Notes under the pieces: generated by a model
Databases searched by the model: none
Seen by the model: the letters and a program-made list of their open reading frames with translations, nothing else
Told to the model about the DNA's origin: nothing
Program-made: the position numbers and the translations under genes
IMG/VR virus record: IMGVR_UViG_3300037493_001706
Coordinates: 1 to 32,890 of that record
Source: a virus
DNA: 32,890 bases
Direction: 5' to 3' (one strand)
Shown here: positions 5,678 to 11,739 of the stretch, one piece after another
How the letters are laid out: every line of letters begins with the position of its first letter
How positions within the stretch are numbered: position 1 is the stretch's first letter

Positions 5678-5925
5678 GGCTTCTGCTCCTTGTTGCCGTC
5701 GATGCCCGCCATCTCGGCGCGGAGGGCTGCACGGTTGCGGCGATACGCGAGGCTCAAGGCCATCTTGACATCTTCGGGGACCATGCAGTCTCCCATCGTG
5801 TTGTCGAAGGCATCCTCGGCATCATGCACCCGCCGCACGGCTGCGCGGAGGGAGAGGAGGTCGGACTTTACGTTGTTCGGGTAATCCCACGGGTCAACCT
5901 GTTCATCGTGCAGTTGCTGCGTCAC
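5674..5925 (-). CDS. 83-residue helical protein of unknown function
   Basis: The GTG at 5925 overlaps the preceding stop as GTGA and has GGAGG seven bases upstream, so I use it instead of an in-frame ATG at 6048 that would add an Arg/His-rich shadow. The product is helical and charged, with many Arg and Ala residues (about 23-75), and has no membrane segment. Not recognised. Confidence 0.6.
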   Translation of the reverse strand: MTQQLHDEQVDPWDYPNNVKSDLLSLRAAVRRVHDAEDAFDNTMGDCMVPEDVKMALSLAYRRNRAALRAEMAGIDGNKEQKP

Positions 5926-6326
5926 GGCTTGACCTCCGGCAGCACCTCGCGCATGAGGGCGACGGCGCGGGCGATGTCGCTCCACCCGACAATGGGGTCC
6001 CCTCGGCCATGCTGCCCAGTGGTCACTCTTGACACCATGTGCTGCCACTTCCTGACCGCCTCCTCCGTCAACTCGCCCGATGGCTGCTGCTCGGGTTGGG
6101 GCGTGATCGTCGTGCCCAGCGGTGTCACGACGGCACCTAGATCGCCCGTTGGAGTCGGCGACCCCACCCGCTTCCGCCGCTCGGCGATCATGGCCTCTGC
6201 TTGCCCGTAGGCCAATATCGCGCAGTCCTCATCGTTGCTGTCATCCGTGACGAGGGACCGTAGAGCCACGTTCGCGAACTCGTCCAGCAGCCGGATCTCG
6301 TCCGGTGAATAGTTCTCGTTGCTCAT
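5922..6326 (-). CDS. 134-residue protein of unknown function
   Basis: The protein has a helical N-terminal part (about 1-52), a Pro/Thr/Gly-rich linker (about 53-85) and a helical C-terminal part (about 86-134) ending near the GTGA junction. A GAGGAGG site precedes the ATG at 6326. The two-domain plan with a flexible linker is the only structural hint. It follows the SSB-like gene, so a role in DNA replication is possible. Not recognised. Confidence 0.6.
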   Translation of the reverse strand: MSNENYSPDEIRLLDEFANVALRSLVTDDSNDEDCAILAYGQAEAMIAERRKRVGSPTPTGDLGAVVTPLGTTITPQPEQQPSGELTEEAVRKWQHMVSRVTTGQHGRGDPIVGWSDIARAVALMREVLPEVKP

Positions 6327-6340
6327 GTTCTGGTTCCTCC

Positions 6341-6688
6341 TCAGAAGGGAATGTCGCCGTAGTCCTGCTGCTTGCCAAGCATCTCCTGCGCCTTCTTCGC
6401 GCCAGGGCTAGATGCACGTTGCTGGCGAGGGGCGTCACCGCCGCCGCCTTCGCCATCGCGTTCCTTGGGCGGGAACATCGAGACGAGGATGCTGCTGCGC
6501 CCAGCGCCATTGCCGCCGAGATCCGGCACACCAGCAGGGTTGAACCACTTCTCGATCATCAGGAACTTGCCGCCGTCCTCTTTCTCAAGGACGCATCCGA
6601 TGTTCTGATACTTTCCCTTCACCTTGCCCTCGCGGTCGGTGTATTCGCCCACCTTCACCGCCAAGTCGTAGACCTTCTTCGTAGCCAT
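6341..6688 (-). CDS. SSB-like single-stranded DNA-binding protein
   Basis: From the ATG at 6688 (AGGAG upstream) the product is 115 residues. The first ~70 look like an OB-fold-sized beta-rich domain with alternating strands. A Gly- and Gln-rich linker follows (about 75-105), then an acidic hydrophobic tip DYGDIPF at the extreme C-terminus. That tip closely mimics the DDIPF tail by which bacterial SSB recruits replication and repair proteins. The N-terminal domain is not a close match to E. coli SSB, so the label rests on the tail, linker and size. The gene starts one base after the stop of the nuclease-like gene. Confidence 0.6.
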   Translation of the reverse strand: MATKKVYDLAVKVGEYTDREGKVKGKYQNIGCVLEKEDGGKFLMIEKWFNPAGVPDLGGNGAGRSSILVSMFPPKERDGEGGGGDAPRQQRASSPGAKKAQEMLGKQQDYGDIPF

Positions 6689-6689
6689 C

Positions 6690-7055
6690 TCAGTTCTCCT
6701 CGTTCGTTGTGAGGTTGTTGTCGGAGTCCAGCTTGATCCAGATGGATCTGCACTGCCACGTTTTGCGCGCACCACGCGCGCCCTTCTTGCCCCAGGCTTG
6801 CACGACGAAGTAGCCGCCAGCAAGGAGCCAAGTCTTGAGCTTCGGTTCGGCCAGTGACTTCTTGACGCGGGCGCTGGCACTGCTAGCCGCGCACGCTTGG
6901 ACGCCAAGGATCGACATGGACCGGATCGCCACGATGTCGATGACGTTGAATAAGTCCTGCCTGACCATGGCGTGCGGGTTCCACTTCTCCACGACTTGCG
7001 CCGTGTAGCCATCTTTCCTGAGCATCGCGAGGCTGCGTTGAGTCGGGCTGACCAT
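6690..7055 (-). CDS. Putative PD-(D/E)XK-like nuclease
   Basis: The 121-residue protein starts TQRSL...RKDGY and has an E23-K-W-N-P segment, D34, an IDIVAI strand with D40, a beta strand ending in VQA (Q53) and a basic SARVKK. This order matches the core of small PD-(D/E)XK nucleases and resolvases (early helix with Glu, Asp strand, then the E-x-K strand). Here the E-x-K position reads Q-A, which occurs in some families but may mean weak or lost catalysis. It is the first gene of the leftward operon. The start at 7055 has no good ribosome site. I know related phage proteins but not a tested function. Confidence 0.45.
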   Translation of the reverse strand: MVSPTQRSLAMLRKDGYTAQVVEKWNPHAMVRQDLFNVIDIVAIRSMSILGVQACAASSASARVKKSLAEPKLKTWLLAGGYFVVQAWGKKGARGARKTWQCRSIWIKLDSDNNLTTNEEN

Positions 7056-7063
7056 GGGGGTTG

Positions 7064-7092
7064 ATCTTGTCGGCAGCGTGTCCCTACGTCAA
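7064..7092 (-). promoter_or_regulatory. Candidate promoter for the leftward early operon
   Basis: On the minus strand TTGACG (7092-7087) and CAAGAT (7069-7064) are separated by 17 bases, a good -35 with a weak -10. Transcription would begin within a few bases of the ATG at 7055, leaving almost no leader; this fits the missing Shine-Dalgarno. No better pair is obvious in 7056-7128. Confidence 0.35.
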
Positions 7093-7128
7093 CAGGAATC
7101 TTCCCCAAAAATCACTTCGCTTCACCTA

Positions 7129-7157
7129 TTGACACCAAGACTTCCGATCGCTACCTT
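7129..7157 (+). promoter_or_regulatory. Candidate sigma70 promoter for the rightward recombination operon
   Basis: A perfect TTGACA at 7129-7134 is followed after 17 bases by TACCTT at 7152-7157. The start point would be near 7164 and the first gene has AAGGAG at 7176-7181 before its ATG at 7190. The consensus -35, ideal spacing and position in the only divergent gap make this the most convincing promoter in the window. The -10 is imperfect, as expected of a regulated promoter. Confidence 0.6.
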
Positions 7158-7189
7158 CCGCGCTCAACCTCAACCAAGGAGCAGAGAAC

Positions 7190-7447
7190 ATGAACATCAG
7201 CTTCCACCGCGTCACCAGAATCGAGATCGAACCCGTGACCGGCCCGTACGCCAACGCCTTGTGCCGTCGCATGACCGTCTGGGACCACGATGGCGACGTA
7301 AGAACCGAGATCGACTTGTTCGGCGACGCCGTCACCGATCTGTCCCTCAACATGAAGGCGAAGGCCATCCCCGCCGACGTGTCGCCCGAAGGCGACTCGG
7401 CTTCCGCACCCGACGCGGCGGTTGCTACCAGCGAGGTGGCGCTGTGA
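7190..7447 (+). CDS. 85-residue protein of unknown function
   Basis: First gene of the rightward operon, with AAGGAG eight bases before the ATG. The N-terminal ~60 residues look like a small beta-rich domain (alternating hydrophobic and charged residues, WDHDGDV turn). The C-terminal ~25 are Ala/Ser/Asp-rich and probably disordered. First position after the promoter suits an early regulator or an anti-host protein, but nothing specific is recognisable. Confidence 0.6.
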   Translation: MNISFHRVTRIEIEPVTGPYANALCRRMTVWDHDGDVRTEIDLFGDAVTDLSLNMKAKAIPADVSPEGDSASAPDAAVATSEVAL

Positions 7448-7722
7448 TCGCCAACGTCTTCCCGCAGATCATCGGCATCGTCAGGATCGTGATGGATGAT
7501 CCGCGCGAGACCGGCGGTATTTCGCACGAGCCGATGAACTGGGCGCGCGAAGTCCACATCACGCACCGCGCAAACTACGTCGATCCTGCCGTGACCAGGA
7601 TCGACACCATGAAGCTCTATGGCCCCACCCGCGAGTCGCTGCTGCTGCCGTGCGAGATCGCGATGGACGCCGCACTGCGCCGCGTTGCCGCCGACGCCGT
7701 CGTGCCGGGGGCGTGCGAATGA
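7444..7722 (+). CDS. 92-residue protein of unknown function
   Basis: The GTG at 7444 overlaps the preceding stop as GTGA. An in-frame ATG much further upstream (7054) would cross the promoter and the first gene and is rejected. The product starts with a hydrophobic stretch (about 3-16) that is too short and too interrupted for a clear membrane segment, followed by a mixed alpha/beta sequence. Not recognised. Its stop overlaps the next ATG at 7719. Confidence 0.55.
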   Translation: MIANVFPQIIGIVRIVMDDPRETGGISHEPMNWAREVHITHRANYVDPAVTRIDTMKLYGPTRESLLLPCEIAMDAALRRVAADAVVPGACE

Positions 7723-8003
7723 GCCTACGCAAGCCGCTGTCCGAGATCGCGAAGGACCGCCGCATCAAGGTCGGGTCCGTCGTGCAACTGAACGAGCACG
7801 CCTCGTCGGATTGCATGGTCGGGTGCCTGATGATCGTGACCGAAGTCGGAGCTTGGGGCGTGCAAGGCTTCGTGTCGGTGATGCAGAGCATGGACAAGCC
7901 AGAGCCGCGTGCCTACTTCCGCCCGAAGTGGTACGCGATCGAATACGTCGGCACTGCTGTGCTGATGCCAGTTGAACCAGAGGAACAAGGAGAACAATCG
8001 TGA
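7719..8003 (+). CDS. 94-residue protein with a small beta-rich fold
   Basis: The ATG at 7719 overlaps the previous stop (ATGA), and the stop overlaps the GTG of the exonuclease gene (GTGA). The sequence has a KVGSVVQLNEH strand pair, a cluster of Val/Ile/Gly, FVSVMQS and a final FRPKWYAIEYVGTA, which together suggest an SH3- or OB-like barrel. The acidic Glu/Gln tail is typical of small phage proteins. Not recognised. Coupling to YqaJ suggests an accessory of recombination. Confidence 0.55.
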   Translation: MSLRKPLSEIAKDRRIKVGSVVQLNEHASSDCMVGCLMIVTEVGAWGVQGFVSVMQSMDKPEPRAYFRPKWYAIEYVGTAVLMPVEPEEQGEQS

Positions 8004-8947
8004 GCAAGCAAACCATCCCATTCACCGACCGCGCAACGTGGTTGGCCGAACGATCGAAGGACGTAACCAGCACCGAAGTGTCGGCGCTGTTCGGACTCTC
8101 GCCCTACTCAACCGAGTTTGAACTGTGGCACGCGAAGAAGAACGGCATCGTCGCGCCGTTCGTGGAGAACAACCGTGTGCGCTGGGGCAACCGGCTTGAG
8201 CCCGTGATCGCGCAGGGCATCGCGGAAGACCACGGCTGGACGATCCGCAAGAAGGACGAATACGTCCGCGACACCGTGACCCGTATGGGGGCGAGCTTCG
8301 ACTACGAGGTCAAGGACGTAGACAACGTCGGCGTCCTTGAAATCAAGAACGTCGATTGGAAGGTCTTCAAGGACCAGTGGTCGCAAGATGGCGAGAGCGT
8401 GGAAGCGCCGCCGCACATCGAGATGCAGGTGCAGCACCAGCTTGACGTTGCCGACATCGACTGGGCGGCGATCGGCGTGCTGGTCGGCGGCAACGAGCCT
8501 CGCGTGATCTTCCGCAAGCGCGATCGTGGCGTTGGCACTGCCATCCGCCAGCGCGTTGCCATCTTCTGGGACAGCGTCGAACGTGGCGTGCCACCGAAGC
8601 CTGACTACGTGCGCGACAGCGAGTTCATCACGAAGCAGTTGCGTGCGTCCGCTCACGATGGCGAGACGGTGGAAGTCGGCAGCGAGATCGCTGGCCTACT
8701 CGCCGAATACAGCGGCATCAGCAAGCAAGTGTCCGAACTGGAGGAACGCCGCAGCGCGATCAAGGCGATGGTGCTGGATCAGATCGGCACCGCCAGCAAG
8801 GTGCTGTCCCCGTTCGGCACGCTGACCGCTGGCATGACGAAGGACAGCCAAGGCACGCTCATCACGCCGGAGATGGTCGGCACCTACGTTGGTGCGCGCA
8901 GTGGCTACCGGCAGTTCCGCTACACGCCGAAGAAGGAGAAGTCGTGA
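8000..8947 (+). CDS. YqaJ-type viral recombinase exonuclease
   Basis: The 315-residue protein has the YqaJ/lambda-exonuclease fold motifs: an N-terminal SEV...GLSPY (24-36) region, E67 in GNRLEP, D101 in GASFDYE, E114 and K116 in VLEIKN and the glutamine motif HIEMQVQHQL (139-148). These form the magnesium site of a PD-(D/E)XK nuclease that digests 5' strands of duplex DNA to leave 3' single strands. A helical C-terminal domain (about 225-315) follows. RecT, encoded 750 bases downstream, would coat the product and anneal it. The GTG start overlaps the previous gene. Confidence 0.9.
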   Translation: MSKQTIPFTDRATWLAERSKDVTSTEVSALFGLSPYSTEFELWHAKKNGIVAPFVENNRVRWGNRLEPVIAQGIAEDHGWTIRKKDEYVRDTVTRMGASFDYEVKDVDNVGVLEIKNVDWKVFKDQWSQDGESVEAPPHIEMQVQHQLDVADIDWAAIGVLVGGNEPRVIFRKRDRGVGTAIRQRVAIFWDSVERGVPPKPDYVRDSEFITKQLRASAHDGETVEVGSEIAGLLAEYSGISKQVSELEERRSAIKAMVLDQIGTASKVLSPFGTLTAGMTKDSQGTLITPEMVGTYVGARSGYRQFRYTPKKEKS

Positions 8948-9351
8948 CCAACATCTACATCGTGTCGTGCGGCGACTACAGCGACCGGCACACAGTCGCT
9001 GTCTTCAGTGAGGAAGCGACGGCGAAGGAAGCCGCGAAGACCATGTCTGGCGATGTCGAGAAGTTCACGCTCAACCCGACGTTCATCAGTCGCGGCGAAG
9101 GCATGGGCATCTACACCATCACATCCAAACCGGGTTCGGTTGAGATCGACAGCGTCAAACTTGAAGCCAAACATTGTGACGAAGACTACGCCGCAGCCGC
9201 CGCGTTCGGCAAAGTCAAGGATTGGGGATGCGACATGATGGAAACCAAGTGCTTCGCTCGCGATGGGGCGCACGCCATCAAGATCGCAGCCGACCGCTTC
9301 CGCCAGTTCATCGCAGAGAACGGAACCAGCAACCAGAAGGAGAAGTCGTGA
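8944..9351 (+). CDS. 135-residue protein of unknown function (possible paralogue of the next gene)
   Basis: The GTG at 8944 overlaps the exonuclease stop. The product begins with a beta strand (NIYIVSCGDY), then helix and strand segments, and ends with ARDGAHAIKIAADRFRQF and a polar Asn/Gln/Lys tail. The next gene's product shows the same plan, including an A-x-D...AI-x-[IV]-[AG]-x3-FR helix near the C-terminus and an SNQ tail. The two may be diverged duplicates. Location between exonuclease and annealing protein suggests a recombination accessory. Confidence 0.6.
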   Translation: MTNIYIVSCGDYSDRHTVAVFSEEATAKEAAKTMSGDVEKFTLNPTFISRGEGMGIYTITSKPGSVEIDSVKLEAKHCDEDYAAAAAFGKVKDWGCDMMETKCFARDGAHAIKIAADRFRQFIAENGTSNQKEKS

Positions 9352-9698
9352 AGGTCTACCTAGTCACAGACATGAACGCTGTGATCCACGGCGGCTTTGC
9401 AAACGAGGCGCACGGGCGCGCTGCACTGCTAGCTCTGCACAAAACGATGAAGGTCTGCGGGCGGATCATCGAAGTGCAGCAATCACCAACATGGACCGTG
9501 TGGTCGAAGCCGAACTCAAGCGAGGCGAAGTCCGCAACGCTGAACGAGCGGATGCCCGCAGACTTCAATGTGATGATGCAGCTTGAAGGCGTCCGCACCG
9601 TGAACGTCTCGGCCAACGACATCAAGGAAGCCATCGACGTAGGCGAGTCCGCCTTCCGAATGCACCAGATCAGCAACCAACAGGAGGACAGCAAGTGA
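9348..9698 (+). CDS. 116-residue protein of unknown function (possible paralogue of the previous gene)
   Basis: The GTG at 9348 overlaps the previous stop as GTGA and has AAGGAG upstream; a longer in-frame ATG at 9222 is rejected as overlap. The product opens with KVYLVTDM, contains an alpha/beta N-terminal region and ends with VSANDIKEAIDVGESAFRM and a SNQQEDSK tail, matching the plan of the 135-residue neighbour. No catalytic motif is visible. Its stop overlaps the RecT start. Confidence 0.6.
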   Translation: MKVYLVTDMNAVIHGGFANEAHGRAALLALHKTMKVCGRIIEVQQSPTWTVWSKPNSSEAKSATLNERMPADFNVMMQLEGVRTVNVSANDIKEAIDVGESAFRMHQISNQQEDSK

Positions 9699-10570
9699 CC
9701 GACACCAACATCCCAGCGGCAGCGCCGCAACCCGTGCCCGACCAGACGCGAGCAGTCGCCCCGATCGAGCTTTTCCGTCAGACCCTGACCGCGATGAAGT
9801 CGGGATTCGCCGACGCACTGCCGAAGCAGATCCCAGCAGAGAAGTTCGTCCGCACGGTGATGACCAGCGTGCAGATGCAGCCTGATCTGTTGGGCGCTGA
9901 CCGGCGCAGTCTGTTCGGTGCCGCGATGAAGGCGGCGCAGGATGGGCTCTTGCCTGATGGCAGAGAGAGCGCGTTCGTGATCTTCAACACGAAGGCGGGT
10001 CCGCAAGTCCAGTACATGCCAATGATCGGCGGCGTGTTGAAGAAGCTCCGCAACAGCGGCGAGCTTGCCAGCATGTCGGCGCAAGTCGCCTACGAGAACG
10101 ACTACTTCGTCTACGAACTCGGCGACAACGAAGGCATCACGCATCGACCGCTGATGACGGGTGACCGTGGGTCTGTGGTGGCGGTCTACGCCATCGCCAA
10201 GACCAAGGATGGTGCGACCTACCGCGAGGTGATGTCATACGCCGAAGTGGAACAGGTGCGTGCCGTCAGCCGCGCTCGCAACTCTGGCCCGTGGACGCAG
10301 TGGTGGAACGAGATGGCCAAGAAGACCGTGATCCGCCGACTGTGCAAGCGGCTCCCGTCCAGTGCGGACTTGGAGCAGTTGTTCGCGCACGACAACGAGA
10401 GCACGGACTTCTCGCAGCAGGATGCGCCCAAGGCTTCCGCAACCGCCCCGCTGTCGCGACTCAAGACCAGCATGGGTCTGACCGTGGAAGTTGCGGATCA
10501 GGCTCCTGAGATCAAGGTCAGGAACGAGAACGACGATGACGATGGCGATGCCATGGCGGTCCCAACGTGA
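9695..10570 (+). CDS. recT: RecT-family single-strand annealing protein
   Basis: The 291-residue protein carries the RecT signature: Q-P-x-L-L-x-A-D-R-x-S-L, then GAAMKAAQDGLLPDGRESAF and a QYMPMIGGVLKKLRNSG segment (about 60-125). Further down, WTQWWNEMAKKTVIRRL (about 200-218) is the conserved Trp/Lys/Arg helix. RecT binds 3' single strands made by the partner exonuclease and anneals them to complementary DNA. The C-terminus is acidic (a run of Asp near 282-287), as in many annealing proteins that dock SSB or other partners. The GTG start overlaps the preceding stop. Confidence 0.93.
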   Translation: MTDTNIPAAAPQPVPDQTRAVAPIELFRQTLTAMKSGFADALPKQIPAEKFVRTVMTSVQMQPDLLGADRRSLFGAAMKAAQDGLLPDGRESAFVIFNTKAGPQVQYMPMIGGVLKKLRNSGELASMSAQVAYENDYFVYELGDNEGITHRPLMTGDRGSVVAVYAIAKTKDGATYREVMSYAEVEQVRAVSRARNSGPWTQWWNEMAKKTVIRRLCKRLPSSADLEQLFAHDNESTDFSQQDAPKASATAPLSRLKTSMGLTVEVADQAPEIKVRNENDDDDGDAMAVPT

Positions 10571-10806
10571 AGCCACCTAGCGCCAAGATCATCAAGCAAG
10601 CCATGGTTGCGATGCACGAGCACGGCATCGACAAGGACGAGGTGACCAACTTCATCCTCTACGTCAGCCTAGTGAAAGACGGGCTCAACGTGCTCAAGAA
10701 GGTGGCGACCAAGCCGCCGCATGGCTGGGATGGCGTTAGCGACCGGATGTGGTTCACGCACGCGACCGAGAAAGCGGTCGAGAGGCTAGTCAAGATCCTC
10801 GCATGA
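10567..10806 (+). CDS. 79-residue helical protein of unknown function
   Basis: The GTG at 10567 overlaps the RecT stop and the stop overlaps the ATG of the HTH gene. The product is mostly helical with basic ends and a PPHGWDG turn in the middle. No motif is recognised. It is co-translated with RecT and the HTH protein. Confidence 0.55.
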   Translation: MKPPSAKIIKQAMVAMHEHGIDKDEVTNFILYVSLVKDGLNVLKKVATKPPHGWDGVSDRMWFTHATEKAVERLVKILA

Positions 10807-11012
10807 GCCTGCTGACCACAGAAGAACTGGCGCAACGCTGGGGCTTGAGTGCTCGGACGCTCAAGGACTGGCGTAGGCGCGAAGTGGGACCGCCCTACAT
10901 GCGGATGCCAACATCTGCTGGAGGGCGTGCGACCATCCGTTACCACCTAGCCGAAGTCGCGAAGTGGGAAGCGGAACACACGATCAAGACCGAACACGAT
11001 CCCGCCGAGTGA
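10803..11012 (+). CDS. Small HTH_17/excisionase-like DNA-binding protein
   Basis: The 69-residue protein reads LLTTEELAQRWGLSARTLKDWRR (residues 3-25 region), a textbook MerR/excisionase-type helix-turn-helix, followed by a wing with GGRATIRYHLAEVAKWE. Proteins of this size and pattern include Xis-type directionality factors and small phage regulators. No integrase or attachment site is visible, so regulation of the phage's own promoters is at least as likely. I use the ATG at 10803 (ATGA overlap) instead of an in-frame ATG at 10749 inside the previous gene. Last gene of the rightward operon. Confidence 0.8.
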   Translation: MSLLTTEELAQRWGLSARTLKDWRRREVGPPYMRMPTSAGGRATIRYHLAEVAKWEAEHTIKTEHDPAE

Positions 11013-11043
11013 GGCGGCTGGGTCGCTAGAGGCGGGCGGTGCT

Positions 11044-11074
11044 ACGGGCGGTGGCATCGCCCGTCTCGCTTTCT
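11044..11074 (+). terminator. Hairpin terminator between convergent operons
   Basis: ACGGGCG (11044-11050) and CGCCCGT (11058-11064) form a 7-bp GC-rich stem with a 7-base loop. A short pyrimidine/T run (TTTCT) follows, ending near 11074. It lies just after the last rightward gene and before the end of the leftward late operon, where a terminator is expected. The T-run is weak, and there is no T-run in the leftward direction. Confidence 0.6.
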
Positions 11075-11076
11075 AG

Positions 11077-11415
11077 CTAGCTGACGCCGCGCTTGATCGG
11101 CGGCTCCTCGTGGACGAGGGCAGCAGGCAAGCCAACCTTCTGCGTCGGCGCACCGCGCTGGCGGCGCACGATCATCGGCCCGCCAACAAGGGCGAGCGCG
11201 ATGTTCAGACCGACCACGCCGAGCAGTTCCCAGTCGAACGGCTCGTCCTTCTCCAGCGCCTCGATGGCCGCATCACGCTGGGACCGGGTGATGTTCCCGG
11301 CTGCGTATTCGGATTCGACTTGAGCGGCAACGTTCGACCGTTGCTCAGGGCTCAGAACGCCGCAGGATGCCACCAGAAGCGACATCGCGAGCAGGATCGA
11401 CAATCGGGTCATCAC
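11077..11415 (-). CDS. Lipoprotein with a second membrane segment (spanin-like)
   Basis: The 112-residue protein has an N-terminal signal with lipobox VAS-C18, a short polar segment and a second hydrophobic stretch at about 63-83 followed by Arg-Arg and a polar tail. Lipid anchor plus transmembrane segment is the plan of a unimolecular spanin, which joins outer and inner membranes at lysis. The periplasmic part (about 45 residues) is short for spanning the gap. It could instead act as the outer-membrane partner of the upstream membrane protein. The start is GTG at 11415 (GTGA overlap) or ATG at 11412. Last gene of the late operon. Confidence 0.6.
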   Translation of the reverse strand: MMTRLSILLAMSLLVASCGVLSPEQRSNVAAQVESEYAAGNITRSQRDAAIEALEKDEPFDWELLGVVGLNIALALVGGPMIVRRQRGAPTQKVGLPAALVHEEPPIKRGVS

Positions 11416-11729
11416 TTGTCCAGGCGCGTTTCTACGCGCGTCAGGCGTTGCTGTAGGTCAGACTTCAGCGCGTCCATGCTGGCACGCAGCAGCTTGAGTT
11501 CGTCGATCACGGCGTTGTTGCCGCGATGCTCGCCTTCGATCTGCTGGCGAAGGCTGGAGATGTCGTTCCCCAAGACCGCGATCTTGTCGGTCATACCCCA
11601 TGCCCAACCGACCGCTGGGATCAGGATGGCGGTGCAAAGGATGGACGCGGCACGTAGCCATCCGTCGAACTTTGCAAGGTCGGGCTTCGCCATAGGATTG
11701 GGGGTTGACGGTAATGTCGTAGTGGTCAC
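11412..11729 (-). CDS. Membrane protein with coiled coil (inner-membrane spanin- or holin-like)
   Basis: From the GTG at 11729 (GAGGG about eight bases upstream) the product is 105 residues. It has a Thr/Pro-rich N-terminus, one hydrophobic segment at about 27-47 containing LCTAILIPAVGWAWG, and a C-terminal heptad-rich helix (about 48-105). A single membrane segment followed by a long coiled coil fits an Rz-type inner-membrane spanin, and the next gene encodes a lipoprotein, as expected of the partner. Holin is the alternative. An in-frame ATG at 12023 lies inside the giant gene and is rejected. No endolysin gene is visible nearby. Confidence 0.6.
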   Translation of the reverse strand: MTTTTLPSTPNPMAKPDLAKFDGWLRAASILCTAILIPAVGWAWGMTDKIAVLGNDISSLRQQIEGEHRGNNAVIDELKLLRASMDALKSDLQQRLTRVETRLDK

Positions 11730-11739
11730 GTTGTAGCCC

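Noticed and set aside
10803-11012. Evidence of lysogeny from an excisionase-like HTH protein
   Set aside because: No integrase or attachment repeat is seen, and the same HTH type is common in ordinary phage regulators, so lysogeny is not claimed.
11070-11082. TAGCTAGCTAG palindrome near the end of the late operon
   Set aside because: It is short and includes the stop codon of the lipoprotein gene; no second copy was noticed to suggest a recombination site.
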